From contig NZ_JACIJD010000009.1 of the NCBI RefSeq assembly GCF_014199205.1, positions 124,001 to 188,000 on the forward strand: a stretch of DNA of 64,000 nucleotides. Reading direction: 5' to 3'. The stretch is from Muricoccus pecuniae. Lineage in GTDB: Bacteria > Pseudomonadota > Alphaproteobacteria > Acetobacterales > Acetobacteraceae. Position numbers and translations under genes: made by a program. The notes below the pieces were generated by a model, which had not been told where the DNA came from, searched no databases, and saw nothing but the letters and a program-made list of their open reading frames with translations. Below, one piece after another: positions 54,167 to 62,658 of this stretch (the first letter of the stretch is position 1; the number at the start of each line of letters is the position of its first letter).

Positions 54167-54487
54167 TCAGGACGGAACCCCTGGGGCCGCGGCCTGGACG
54201 GGCGCCATCGGCTCCTCCTCCAGGTCGCTGGACCAGATGTGGAGCACCCCGGTCACGGCCGAGCGGGAGCGGAGCTTCTGGAGGGCGGCGAGCATGATCC
54301 GGTCCTGCATATGGACGAACTGTGCCAGCAGCGCGCCGGGGAGACCCGTCCGGCACCCGCTCGCATCCTGGATGGCCGCCCGGGAGACCGAGCACGCGAC
54401 GGCCTCGCCCTGGTTCTCGACCTCGAACAGCACGCAGCCCTGGCCCGAGCGCGGCGCGGCGAGGATGATCTTGCCTGCCTCGGTCAC
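54167..54487 (-). CDS. DUF1488-like protein
   Basis: 106 residues. GCVLFEVENQGEAVACSVSR and FVHMQDRIMLAALQKLRSR resemble DUF1488 (a small protein family with FEV...V-C-VSREAL and a helical end). The GTG start overlaps the upstream 48-residue ORF stop (GTGA). The DUF call is a pattern match made by eye. Confidence 0.55.
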   Translation of the reverse strand: MTEAGKIILAAPRSGQGCVLFEVENQGEAVACSVSRAAIQDASGCRTGLPGALLAQFVHMQDRIMLAALQKLRSRSAVTGVLHIWSSDLEEEPMAPVQAAAPGVPS

Positions 54488-54630
54488 GGCGTCATCAGGC
54501 CAGCGAGGATGAGCACCGCGAGCGCACCGCCCAGCAGGCCGAGCACCGGCAGCGTGTTCACGGCGAAGGCACGCTTCGCGGCGCGCAGCCAGTGGAGGAT
54601 CGGTATGGCGGCCTGTGACGTCTGGAACAT
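54484..54630 (-). CDS. Small membrane protein, 48 residues
   Basis: It reads MFQTSQAAIPILHWLRAA, then a basic KR stretch, then one transmembrane helix (LPVLGLLGGALAVLILAGL). It ends TGA in a GTGA overlap with the DUF1488-like gene. Coupling and a proper inside-positive, outside-hydrophobic layout support it being real. It heads a three-gene operon of unknown role. Confidence 0.5.
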   Translation of the reverse strand: MFQTSQAAIPILHWLRAAKRAFAVNTLPVLGLLGGALAVLILAGLMTP

Positions 54631-54746
54631 CGATCAACCTAGCACGCGCCGGGCCAGCGCGGGCGCATGTTGGACGCACGTTACCGGCATGAGGCGCCGG
54701 GCATGGAGCGGGGAGCCGCGCCCGGTCGCGCTTTCGTGCCTTGTCA

Positions 54747-54761
54747 TGCTGCAGTGCAGCA
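54747..54761. promoter_or_regulatory. 15-bp palindrome in a divergent gap
   Basis: TGCTGCA-G-TGCAGCA is perfect. It lies between the leftward 48-residue membrane-protein operon and the rightward 40-residue ORF and may be an operator. Confidence 0.4.
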
Positions 54762-54810
54762 CAACCTGTCCGGACGGGATTGGGGAGGATCAACAGTGAG
54801 GATCCAACCC

Positions 54811-54933
54811 ATGTTCGAAGCCGTCTTCCTCTCCTCCATCGCCCTGCTCGCCGTCGCCCAGGTCGCGACCCGCCGTGCCCTGGACAGGTCGCCCGGTCTG
54901 TCCCGCATGCTCCATCGAGCCCCGGCGGAGTGA
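54811..54933 (+). CDS. Possible 40-residue membrane protein
   Basis: It starts MFEAVFLSSIALLAVAQVAT, one hydrophobic helix, then a basic tail RRALDRSPGLSRMLHRA. GAGGAT precedes the ATG by nine bases. Small size and lack of coupling make it uncertain. Confidence 0.35.
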   Translation: MFEAVFLSSIALLAVAQVATRRALDRSPGLSRMLHRAPAE

Positions 54934-55052
54934 GCCCGGGGGCCTCCCCGGCCTCAGCATCCCAGGTTCCGTCGGGCGCGCGGGCGGGCGCGCGGGCGAT
55001 CGTGGCCGCCGGGGCGCGCCGCGGCCCTGGCGCCCCCGGGCCCACGCGGCCC

Positions 55053-55081
55053 TTGCGATTTCCCGCCTCCCCGGGATAAAA
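55053..55081 (+). promoter_or_regulatory. rpsA promoter
   Basis: TTGCGA (55053-55058) and ATAAAA (55076-55081) are spaced 17 bp, a good sigma-70-type match in a GC-rich setting. Confidence 0.65.
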
Positions 55082-55088
55082 GCACCCT

Positions 55089-55117
55089 CGCGGCCGGGGG
55101 TTCTGCTCCCGGCCGCG
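55089..55117 (+). promoter_or_regulatory. rpsA leader hairpin
   Basis: CGCGGCCGGG and CCCGGCCGCG make a perfect 10-bp stem with a 9-nt loop just after the promoter. There is no U-run, so it is a leader structure and not a terminator. Confidence 0.6.
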
Positions 55118-55276
55118 CACCCGTATCAGGGGTGCATCCCCCATGGGCCCGGGCATCCCGGGCAAGACGTGCCATCCCGGCCAGCCAGGACACCTCGGAA
55201 GAGGGGGCGGCCCGGCGGATGGGGCGCAGACCCCCGGCGGTGCCCTTCGCGCCGCCTCTCAGGAACACATCGCTAC

Positions 55277-56995
55277 ATGGCTTCTGCCACCACCCTCGAC
55301 CGCGGCGCTGCCGCCGGCGAGGACTTCGCCTCCCTCCTCGACGCCACGCTGGGCGCCGACACCGGCTTCGCCGGCTCGGTCGTCACGGGCAAGGTGATCC
55401 GCATCGACGACGACGTCGCGGTCGTCGATGTCGGCCTCAAGAGCGAGGGGCGCGTGCCGCTTCGCGAGTTCGCTCCCCAGGGCCAGAAGCCCGAGGTGAA
55501 GCCGGGCGACCTGATCGAGCTCTTCGTCGAGCGCTACGAGGACCGTGACGGCTCCATCGTGCTCTCGCGCGAGAAGGCCCGCCGCGAGGAGGCCTGGACC
55601 AACCTGGAGAAGCAGTTCCAGGCCGGCGTCCGCGTCAACGGCGTGATCTTCGGCCGCGTGAAGGGCGGCTTCACCGTCGACCTCGGCGGCGCGGTGGCCT
55701 TCCTTCCCGGCTCCCAGGTCGATATCCGCCCCGTGCGCGATGTCGGGCCGCTGATGGGCTCGCCCCAGCCCTTCCAGATCCTGAAGATGGACCGCGCCCG
55801 CGGGAACATCGTGGTGTCGCGCCGCGCCGTTCTCGAGGAGACGCGCGCCGAGCAGCGCTCCGAGCTGATCCAGGGCCTCAAGGAAGGCATGGTGCTCGAC
55901 GGCGTGGTGAAGAACATCACCGACTACGGCGCCTTCGTGGACCTCGGCGGCGTCGATGGCCTGCTGCACGTGACCGACATCGCCTGGCGCCGCATCAACC
56001 ACCCGAGCGAGGCCCTGACCATCGGCCAGCCCGTGAAGGTGCAGGTGATCCGCTTCAACCCGGAGACCCAGCGCATCAGCCTCGGCATGAAGCAGCTGAT
56101 GGCCGATCCGTGGGAGGGCGTGGCCGCCAAGTACCCCGTGCAGGGCAAGTTCTCCGGCCGCGTGACGAACATCACCGACTACGGCGCCTTCGTGGAGCTG
56201 GAGCCGGGCGTCGAGGGCCTCGTCCATGTGAGCGAGATGTCCTGGACGAAGAAGAACGTCCATCCTGGCAAGATCGTCGCCACTTCGCAGGAAGTGGAGG
56301 TGGTGATCCTCGACGTGGACGAGCCGAAGCGCCGCATCTCGCTCGGCCTGAAGCAGGCCCAGGGCAATCCCTGGGAGGTCTTCATGGAGCAGAACCCGCC
56401 CGGCACGATCGTCGAGGGCGAGATCCGCAACATCACCGAGTTCGGTCTCTTCGTGGGCCTGGCCCCGGAGATCGACGGCATGGTCCACATGTCCGACCTG
56501 TCGTGGGACCTGTCGCCGGAGCAGGCGATGGCGAACTACAACAAGGGCGACACCGTCAAGGCCAAGGTGCTCGACATCGATATCGAGAAGGAGCGCATCT
56601 CCCTCGGCATCAAGCAGCTCGAGGCCGACCCGGCCGCCGAGGTGCTGGATCGCGTCCGCAAGGGCGAGGTCGTGACCTGCGTCGTGACGAAGGTCGAGGC
56701 CAACGGCATCGAGGTGAAGGTCGATGAGGTCCTCACCGGCTTCATCCGCCGCGCCGAGCTGGCCCGCGACCGCAACGACCAGCGGCCCGAGAAGTTCGCG
56801 ATCGGCGAGAAGGTCGATGCGAAGGTGACGGCCGTGGACCGCGCCGCCCGCCGCCTGGCCCTGACGATCAAGGGCAAGGAGATCGAGGAGGAGCGCGAGG
56901 CGGTGAAGGAGTTCGGCACCTCCGACAGCGGCGCCTCGCTGGGCGACATCCTCGGCGCGGCCATCCGCCGCCGGAACCTGTCCTCGGACGAGTGA
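55277..56995 (+). CDS. rpsA: 30S ribosomal protein S1
   Basis: 572 residues with six S1 RNA-binding repeats (starting near residues 33, 118, 203, 288, 375 and 460), with the repeated ITDYGAFVDL/ITEFGLFVGL core. It binds mRNA leaders and brings them to the 30S subunit. AGGAA precedes the ATG. It lies downstream of aroA-cmk but with small genes between; ihfB, usually next, is 34 kb away here. Confidence 0.98.
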   Translation: MASATTLDRGAAAGEDFASLLDATLGADTGFAGSVVTGKVIRIDDDVAVVDVGLKSEGRVPLREFAPQGQKPEVKPGDLIELFVERYEDRDGSIVLSREKARREEAWTNLEKQFQAGVRVNGVIFGRVKGGFTVDLGGAVAFLPGSQVDIRPVRDVGPLMGSPQPFQILKMDRARGNIVVSRRAVLEETRAEQRSELIQGLKEGMVLDGVVKNITDYGAFVDLGGVDGLLHVTDIAWRRINHPSEALTIGQPVKVQVIRFNPETQRISLGMKQLMADPWEGVAAKYPVQGKFSGRVTNITDYGAFVELEPGVEGLVHVSEMSWTKKNVHPGKIVATSQEVEVVILDVDEPKRRISLGLKQAQGNPWEVFMEQNPPGTIVEGEIRNITEFGLFVGLAPEIDGMVHMSDLSWDLSPEQAMANYNKGDTVKAKVLDIDIEKERISLGIKQLEADPAAEVLDRVRKGEVVTCVVTKVEANGIEVKVDEVLTGFIRRAELARDRNDQRPEKFAIGEKVDAKVTAVDRAARRLALTIKGKEIEEEREAVKEFGTSDSGASLGDILGAAIRRRNLSSDE

Positions 56996-57031
56996 TCCTC
57001 CCGGCCCGCAAGGGCCAGGAGAAAGAGAGAG

Positions 57032-57061
57032 AGGGCCGTCCCGTTCGGGGCGGCCCTTTTT
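57032..57061 (+). terminator. Rho-independent terminator of rpsA
   Basis: GAGGGCCGTCCCG, TTCG loop, GGGGCGGCCC, then TTTTT. It is 36 bp past the rpsA stop and is the cleanest terminator in the window. Confidence 0.92.
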
Positions 57062-57307
57062 CGTTGAGCGCCCCCGGCGCGGGCCCCCGGCGCGGGAGGG
57101 TGAAGGTCCGCCCGGTGCCGGGACGCCGGGAGGGGGTTGGCGAGGAAGGCGCGCCGATTCCTGGCGGCGCGGGGCGGGCCCCTCCCTGCCCCTGCCACGC
57201 CCGCGGCCCACGAGTTCGCCACGAGAGGTCAGGCGGCTGCGCCATCCCGGTTCCGCGGAAGGGGGCGGGTGCCCGGTGGCGGCACCCACCCGGCGTGGCG
57301 GCGAAAG
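57062..57307. other. Gap between the two convergent terminators
   Basis: About 250 bp without a supported gene or RNA. Open frames here are antisense shadows of the GC-rich composition. Confidence 0.5.
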
Positions 57308-57335
57308 AAAAGGGCCGCCCCCGACGGGACGGCCC
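57308..57335 (-). terminator. Rho-independent terminator of the adenylation/acyltransferase gene
   Basis: On the minus strand AGGGCCGTCCC, GTC, GGGGGCGGCCC is followed by TTTTCTTT, 28 bp past the stop at 57363. Its sequence is nearly the same as the rpsA terminator at 57032. Confidence 0.88.
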
Positions 57336-57362
57336 TCTGCCTCTCGGCCTTTCCGCCCGTCC

Positions 57363-60170
57363 TCAGGCCTTGAGGACGGGGAGGGAACCTGCCCCGTCCC
57401 GCACCGGGGCGGCCGGGCCGCGGCGGCCCCGCGCGACGCCGGTGAAGAGCAGCATCGTCACCGGGTTGCGGGAGACGACCGCGTGGAAGCCGAGCGACAG
57501 GGCGAGGGTGGCGGGGACGATGATCGCGAATTCGAGCAGGACGGGCAGGTCCAGCCGGGCGAAGCCCGCGCCGAGGAACACCACGAAGACGAGGTGGACG
57601 AGGTAGATCGTCATCGAGGCGTCCACGAGCCGGCGGCCCCAGCGCGTCGAGCGGTCGAACCAGCGCAGCGCCACGTAGAGCACGATCCGCGCCCAGAAGA
57701 GGCCCGCCATGGGGGAGAGGAAGAAGCTCAGCGCGCGGAAGAGCGTCTCCTCCCGGTAGCGGATCGCCACCAGCACCGCCGTGGAGGCCAGGGCCACCGC
57801 CACGGTCCACAGGTCCGCCGAGGCGAAGCGCCCGATCAGGTCCCGCCGCGCGGCCAGGAGGCAGCCCATTGCGAAGGCGGGAAAGAGGGAGACCATCTCG
57901 CTGAGATAGAGTGAGTCCCAGAGGATGAAGGTGAGGCCGAGGGCCTTCAGAACCGCCACGCCGAGCACGGTGACGAGGCCGGCCGCCATGGTGGTGAGGG
58001 TGAAGCTCGCCCCGCTCGACAGGATGATGTCGGCCGCCGAGGCCGCGTCCCGCATGATCGACCGCCGCCGCCACAGGCTGCAGGCCCAGGCGAAGGCGCC
58101 GTAATAGGCGATGAGGAAGACGAGGAACCAGACATGCACGATCCAGTGCTCGCCCGGCCGGGCTAGCTGGGCCAGCCAGTTCGCCATCACCTGGTCGTCG
58201 GCGCCCATGTTGAGCGCGTGGGCCAGCATGATGAGGGGGTTGAGCAGCAGCATCGTGGCGGCCAGCGGGATGCCGAGCTGGATCGCGCGGTTGCGCCACC
58301 ACGGCCCCGGCCTCTCGCGGTCGATGAACATCATCGCGAAGAAGCCGGCCAGCACGAAGAAGCCGGGCATGCGGAAGGTGTTGAGGACCTCCGCGAAGAG
58401 GGTGAGGGGGGTGGAGACCGGGCCCGCCTTCACGATCCAGGGGTAGTCCATATAGGCCAGGGCGGCATGGTAGGGGATGCCGAGCAGCATCAGCCCCGTC
58501 CGCGCCTGGTCGAGGAAGAACAGGCGGGACTGGCCGGCCGGCCTCGCCTCGGGCATGCGGGGCGGGATGGCGGAGAGCTCGCCCAGGCTCATCCGCTCCC
58601 ATCCCTCGGGCACGAAGCCCAGCCGCTCCTCCACCAGGAGGGAGGCGTTGATGAAGTTGAGGGAGTCGCCGCCCGCCGAGGAGAAGGAATCCTCCGCCTT
58701 GAGGCCGGGCTGGCCGAGCAGCTCGGCGAAGGCGTCCTGCAGGGAGAGGTGGCCGGCGGGCAGGCCGGTATCGGTGGCGGCGAAGCTGCCGCGCAGCCCG
58801 GCATAGTCGATCTTGCCCGAGGCGAGGCGCGGCAGCTCGGAGAGCTGGAGCACCCGCACGCTCGCGGGGGAGACGGGATAGCGGCCGAGCACGGCCTCCA
58901 GCACCGCCTCCGTCCGTGCGGGGGCGACGACGGCGATCTGCAGCCCGTCGTCATTGCCCGTGGCCGCGGCCTCGATCCCGGCCGCGCGCAGCAGGGCCTC
59001 GACATCGTCCAGCCCGATGCGGAGGCCGAAGGGCTTGATGAAGCGGCTCTTGCGCCCGGTGATGGTGAAGAGCCCCTCCGTGCCGAGCACGGCGAGGTCC
59101 CCCGTGCGCAGCTCCGTCAGCTCCGCGCCGCGGGCGAGGTCCTCCCGCTGGGTGGCGTAGCCCATCATCACGTTCGGGCCGGAATAGACGAGTTCCCCCT
59201 CCACCCCCGGCGCCTCGATGCGCCGGCCGCGCTCGTCCAGCAGGGTGATCCGCCCGCCCGGCACGGGCAGGCCGATCGCGCCGGGATGCTGGCGGAGCAG
59301 GGCGGGCGGGACATAGGCGATGCGCGGGGCGGCCTCGGTCTGGCCGTACATGACGTAGAAGCGGCGCCCCTCGCCTTCGGCGAAATCGGCGAAGCGCAGC
59401 ACCCGCTCCTCCGGCAGCCGCCCGCCGGCCTGGGTGAAGTAGCGCAGCGAGGGCGGCGCGGGGCGGGAGAGGAAGCCCGAGCGCTCCAGCAGGGCAAAGC
59501 TGTGGGGCACGCCGGCGAAGCTCGTCGCCCCATGCGCCTCGAAGCAGGCCCAGAAGGCGGGCTCGGCGACGGAATCCTCGTTCAGGATCAGCGCGTGCCC
59601 CGTCGCGAGGTGCGAGTTGATGACGGACATGCCGTAGGAATAGTGGAAGGGCAGGGTGGTGATGGCCCGCTCGCCCGGGGCGAGCTCCAGGTATTCCGCG
59701 ATGGCGAGCGCGTTGGAGCGGACATTCTCCACGGAGAGGCGGACGAGCTTCGGCTCGCCCGTGGAGCCGGAGGTGGCGAGCAGGACGGAGAGGTCGGGAT
59801 GCAGCCCGCCCGCCGGGACGCCGCCGGCCAGGGCGCGCCAGCCCTCTCCCGCATGCAGGAAGTCCGGCCGGAAGCGCGCGAGCAGGGGGGAGTTCTCCTC
59901 GGCCTCGCCGAGGAGGAGCACGGCATGGCCCCCGCGCAGCGCGCCGACATAGGCGGCCAGCGCCCCCAGCCCGTTCGCCGCCCGAAGGGCGACGAGGCAG
60001 CGCTGCCGGGGCAGGGCCGCGCATTCCGCATCGGCCAGGGCGGCGAATTCGGCATGGGACCAGGGGCGGCCGGTCTCGTCGATGACGGCGAGGGCGTCCC
60101 CATGGCTCTCGAGCGCGTCGAAGAGGCCGCGCAGCCTCTCCATCGTGCCGTCCGGTTGTGTCCCGACCAT
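57363..60170 (-). CDS. Adenylation domain - carrier domain - membrane acyltransferase-3 fusion protein
   Basis: 935 residues. (1) ANL adenylation domain, about 1-445: LLATSGSTGEPKLVRL (P-loop, near 130), YVMYGQTEAAPR, LRTGDLAVLG, GRKSRFIKPFGLRI and LASGKID (catalytic Lys). (2) Carrier domain, about 465-535, with the phosphopantetheine Ser in AGGDSLNFINAS (near 502). (3) Acyltransferase-3/OpgC-like domain, about 550-905, with about ten membrane helices and the R-x10-H motif ARTGLMLLGIPYHA, then FRMPGFFVLAGFF. In order these would activate an acid, tether it and pass it across or onto a glycan or other acceptor. The gene stands alone, divergent from trxA. Confidence 0.85.
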   Translation of the reverse strand: MVGTQPDGTMERLRGLFDALESHGDALAVIDETGRPWSHAEFAALADAECAALPRQRCLVALRAANGLGALAAYVGALRGGHAVLLLGEAEENSPLLARFRPDFLHAGEGWRALAGGVPAGGLHPDLSVLLATSGSTGEPKLVRLSVENVRSNALAIAEYLELAPGERAITTLPFHYSYGMSVINSHLATGHALILNEDSVAEPAFWACFEAHGATSFAGVPHSFALLERSGFLSRPAPPSLRYFTQAGGRLPEERVLRFADFAEGEGRRFYVMYGQTEAAPRIAYVPPALLRQHPGAIGLPVPGGRITLLDERGRRIEAPGVEGELVYSGPNVMMGYATQREDLARGAELTELRTGDLAVLGTEGLFTITGRKSRFIKPFGLRIGLDDVEALLRAAGIEAAATGNDDGLQIAVVAPARTEAVLEAVLGRYPVSPASVRVLQLSELPRLASGKIDYAGLRGSFAATDTGLPAGHLSLQDAFAELLGQPGLKAEDSFSSAGGDSLNFINASLLVEERLGFVPEGWERMSLGELSAIPPRMPEARPAGQSRLFFLDQARTGLMLLGIPYHAALAYMDYPWIVKAGPVSTPLTLFAEVLNTFRMPGFFVLAGFFAMMFIDRERPGPWWRNRAIQLGIPLAATMLLLNPLIMLAHALNMGADDQVMANWLAQLARPGEHWIVHVWFLVFLIAYYGAFAWACSLWRRRSIMRDAASAADIILSSGASFTLTTMAAGLVTVLGVAVLKALGLTFILWDSLYLSEMVSLFPAFAMGCLLAARRDLIGRFASADLWTVAVALASTAVLVAIRYREETLFRALSFFLSPMAGLFWARIVLYVALRWFDRSTRWGRRLVDASMTIYLVHLVFVVFLGAGFARLDLPVLLEFAIIVPATLALSLGFHAVVSRNPVTMLLFTGVARGRRGPAAPVRDGAGSLPVLKA

Positions 60171-60254
60171 CCCAACTCCTCCGGACCTACAACCCGCTCG
60201 ATATGAACAAGCCCGGTCTTTCTTCTTCCCAGGCTAATGCCGCCATTATTTCCC

Positions 60255-60320
60255 AATTTGGAGACGCGATTGGTGAATAGGTTGTGATGTTAACATTATA
60301 TAAGAATTCAGAAAACTCGA
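60255..60320. promoter_or_regulatory. AT-rich divergent promoter region of the fusion gene and trxA
   Basis: It is strikingly AT-rich. A perfect TATAAT on the minus strand (60295-60300) and the palindrome ATGTTAACAT (60287-60296) overlap. TTGGTG and TTGTGA are possible plus-strand -35 elements for trxA. The fusion gene leader would be about 115 nt. Confidence 0.5.
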
Positions 60321-60456
60321 TCTCCAGTCATGTAATTGAGACACCCTCCCTGCGTGCCCTGCCCGCCCCGTGCTCCGCGATGGCCCCGCCTTGACCGCGG
60401 CCCCGAGCATGCCGACCTTCCCCCGCGACACCCCCATTCACGGGACGCAGGACGAG

Positions 60457-60789
60457 ATGAGCGAGAACACCAAGGCCGTCAGCGACGAGACCTTCCAGAC
60501 GGACGTGCTCCAGGCCCCCGGCCCCGTGCTGGTGGACTTCTGGGCGGAGTGGTGCGGCCCCTGCCGCATGGTGGGCCCGATCCTCGACGAGATCGGCAAG
60601 GATTATGCGGGCAAGCTGACGGTCGCGAAGGTGAACATCGACGAGAACCCGATGACGCCGAACCAGTACGCCGTGCGCGGCATCCCCACCATGATCCTGT
60701 TCAAGGACGGCAAGCCCGTGGACATGAAGGTGGGCGCCATGCCCCGCGGCCAGCTCCGGGCCTGGGTGGACCAGGCGCTCGGGGCCTGA
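60457..60789 (+). CDS. trxA: Thioredoxin
   Basis: 110 residues. VLVDFWAEWCGPCRMVGP holds the active-site CGPC, and GIPTMILFKDGKPV holds the cis-Pro. It reduces protein disulfides in the cytosol. The ATG at 60457 gives a normal length; an in-frame upstream extension is non-conserved. trxA usually follows folC in alphaproteobacteria; here it is 36 kb away. Confidence 0.96.
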   Translation: MSENTKAVSDETFQTDVLQAPGPVLVDFWAEWCGPCRMVGPILDEIGKDYAGKLTVAKVNIDENPMTPNQYAVRGIPTMILFKDGKPVDMKVGAMPRGQLRAWVDQALGA

Positions 60790-60794
60790 GCCGC

Positions 60795-61934
60795 TTGGCC
60801 GGCGCGCGCTCCCTCGCCCTCCTCCTGGGGTGGGGGCTGGCCGCCTGTGCCGCTCCCGTCGCCTCGCAGGAGGTGGTGCGGAGCGAGCGCGCCGCCTTCC
60901 GCGTGCGGGACTTCGCCACCGGGCTCGACCGTCCCTGGGGCGCCGCCTTCCTGCCGGACGGGCGGCTGCTGGTGACGGAGCGGCCCGGGCGGCTGCGGAT
61001 CGTCGGGCGGGACGGGGCGGTCTCGCCCCCGCTGCCCGGCGTGCCGGAGGTTGTGGCCGCCGGCCAGGGCGGGCTGCTGGACGTGGCGCTGGCCCCTGAC
61101 TTCGCCGCCACGCGCGAGGTCTATCTCTGCCACTCCGCCCCCGCCGGCGGCGGGGCGTTGACGCGGCTGTCGCGCGCGACCCTCTCGGCCGATGCCACCC
61201 GGCTGGAGGGCACGCGGGCGCTGCTGGACGCGGCGCCGGCCCAGTCCTCCGGACGGAACCACTTCGGCTGCCGCATCGCCTTCGGGCGGGACGGCAAGCT
61301 CTTTCTCTCCACCGGCGACCGCTACAACGACAAGGAGCGGGCGCAGCGCCTGGGCGACCTCGCGGGCAAGGTGCTGCGGCTGGAGCGGGACGGACGGCCG
61401 GCGGAGGGCAACCCCTTCCTCGGGCGCACGGGCGCGCGGCCGGAAATCTTCTCCTATGGCCATCGCAACCCCCAGGGGCTGGCGGTGAACCCCGCCACGG
61501 GCTCGCTGATCGAGATCGAGTTCGGCGCGCGCGGCGGCGACGAGGTGAACCTCCTGCGCGCCGGCGCGAATTACGGCTGGCCCCTCGTCTCCTACGGCAC
61601 GGATTACGACGGCAGCGCGATCGGCACGGGCAAGGCGAGCGCGCCGGGGATCGAGGAGCCGCTGCGCCACTGGACCCCGGCGGTGAGTCCGTCGGGCGGG
61701 AACTTCCTCACCGGCGATGCCTTTCCCGGCTGGAAGGGGAACCTCTTCCTCGCGGCGCTTCGGCCCCCCGGGCTGGTGCGGCTGACGATGGAGGGGGACC
61801 GCATCCTGGGGGAGGAACGGCTTCTCTGGGGGCGCACGCGCTTCCGGCAGGTGCTCGGCGGGCCGGACGGGCTGCTCTACGTCCTGACGGACGAGGATCG
61901 CGGCCGGGTGCTGCGGCTGGAGCCGGCGGAATGA
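60795..61934 (+). CDS. PQQ-dependent aldose sugar dehydrogenase-like lipoprotein
   Basis: About 379 residues. The TTG start at 60795 gives a signal with a lipobox-like LAAC near residue 18. The six-bladed propeller of the soluble glucose dehydrogenase (YliI/Asd) family is indicated by GLDRPWGAAFLPDGRLLVTERPG (split), GRNHFGCRIAFGRDGKLFLS, FSYGHRNPQGLAV and GANYGWPLVSYG. It oxidises sugars in the periplasm. It starts 5 bp after trxA and overlaps gpx by ATGA. Confidence 0.85.
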   Translation: MAGARSLALLLGWGLAACAAPVASQEVVRSERAAFRVRDFATGLDRPWGAAFLPDGRLLVTERPGRLRIVGRDGAVSPPLPGVPEVVAAGQGGLLDVALAPDFAATREVYLCHSAPAGGGALTRLSRATLSADATRLEGTRALLDAAPAQSSGRNHFGCRIAFGRDGKLFLSTGDRYNDKERAQRLGDLAGKVLRLERDGRPAEGNPFLGRTGARPEIFSYGHRNPQGLAVNPATGSLIEIEFGARGGDEVNLLRAGANYGWPLVSYGTDYDGSAIGTGKASAPGIEEPLRHWTPAVSPSGGNFLTGDAFPGWKGNLFLAALRPPGLVRLTMEGDRILGEERLLWGRTRFRQVLGGPDGLLYVLTDEDRGRVLRLEPAE

Positions 61935-62416
61935 GCGGGCTGCTGGACCTCTCGGCGCCGCTCCCCGGGGGCGGGGCGCAGCCGCTCTCGGATTACCGTG
62001 GCAAGGTGCTGCTGGTCGTCAACACGGCCAGCCGCTGCGGCTTCACCCCGCAATACGAGGGGCTGGAGGCCCTGCGGCGGCGCTTCGGGCCGCGCGGCTT
62101 CGAGGTGCTGGCCTTTCCCTGCAACCAGTTCGGCAAGCAGGAGCCGGGCGACGCGGCGGAGATCGCCAACTTCTGCACCACGAAATACGACGTCACCTTC
62201 CCCGTCTTCGCCAAGGTGGAGGTGAACGGGGCCGGGGCGGAGCCGGTGTTCCGGCTGCTGAAGAAGGCGGCGCCGGGCGCGCTCGGGACGGAGGCGGTGA
62301 AGTGGAACTTCACCAAGTTCCTCGTGGACCGCGAGGGGCGGGTGGTGGCGCGCTACGCGCCGGCCACCGCGCCGGAGAAGCTGGCGGGGGAGATCGAGCG
62401 CCTGCTCGGCGCCTGA
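61931..62416 (+). CDS. Glutathione peroxidase
   Basis: 161 residues. The catalytic Cys lies in VNTASRCGFTPQY; FPCNQFGKQEPG and KWNFTKFLVDREG complete the Cys-Gln-Trp site. It reduces H2O2 and organic hydroperoxides, probably with thioredoxin, consistent with trxA two genes upstream. ATGA overlap with the sugar dehydrogenase. Confidence 0.93.
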   Translation: MSGLLDLSAPLPGGGAQPLSDYRGKVLLVVNTASRCGFTPQYEGLEALRRRFGPRGFEVLAFPCNQFGKQEPGDAAEIANFCTTKYDVTFPVFAKVEVNGAGAEPVFRLLKKAAPGALGTEAVKWNFTKFLVDREGRVVARYAPATAPEKLAGEIERLLGA

Positions 62417-62433
62417 GGCCCCCGCCTGTTCCC

Positions 62434-62658
62434 TCAGCCCAGCCGGCCGCCCGGGCGCGGGACGGAGAGGACGAAGAGGCGGTGGTTCGCGATGTCGATG
62501 TTGCGGCGCGCCTTCTCGTTCCACACGCGGTCGGCCGTCTTCACGTCGTGATAGGGGCCGTAGCTCTCCTCCGTGCCGGGCTCCAGCTCGGAGAAGGAGG
62601 CGTCGGTGAAGATGCCGCCCCAGATGAAGTGGAGCTGGGGATAGGTGTTGTCGGGCAT
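62434..62658 (-). CDS. DUF4170 protein
   Basis: 74 residues. The pattern HFIWGGIFTDASFSELEPGT and VWNEKARRNIDIANHRLFVL match the small alphaproteobacterial DUF4170 family. Function unknown. It converges with gpx. Confidence 0.85.
   Translation of the reverse strand: MPDNTYPQLHFIWGGIFTDASFSELEPGTEESYGPYHDVKTADRVWNEKARRNIDIANHRLFVLSVPRPGGRLG

Larger units (their letters stand above)
54934..55276. other. 343-bp gap holding the rpsA promoter and leader
   Basis: No gene is seen. After the promoter at 55053-55081 come the leader hairpin at 55089-55117, a GGGG/CCCC dyad near 55135-55145 and CCCGGG repeats near 55147-55162. The rpsA leader is therefore about 190 nt, long enough for autoregulation by S1. 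Confidence 0.6.

Noticed and set aside
55259-57289. 676-codon open frame antisense to rpsA
   Set aside because: Shadow of rpsA; His/Asp/Leu-rich translation without any family features.
60336-60794. Long N-terminal extension of the sugar dehydrogenase through trxA
   Set aside because: It reads trxA in a wrong frame. The TTG at 60795 gives a lipoprotein signal and normal family length.
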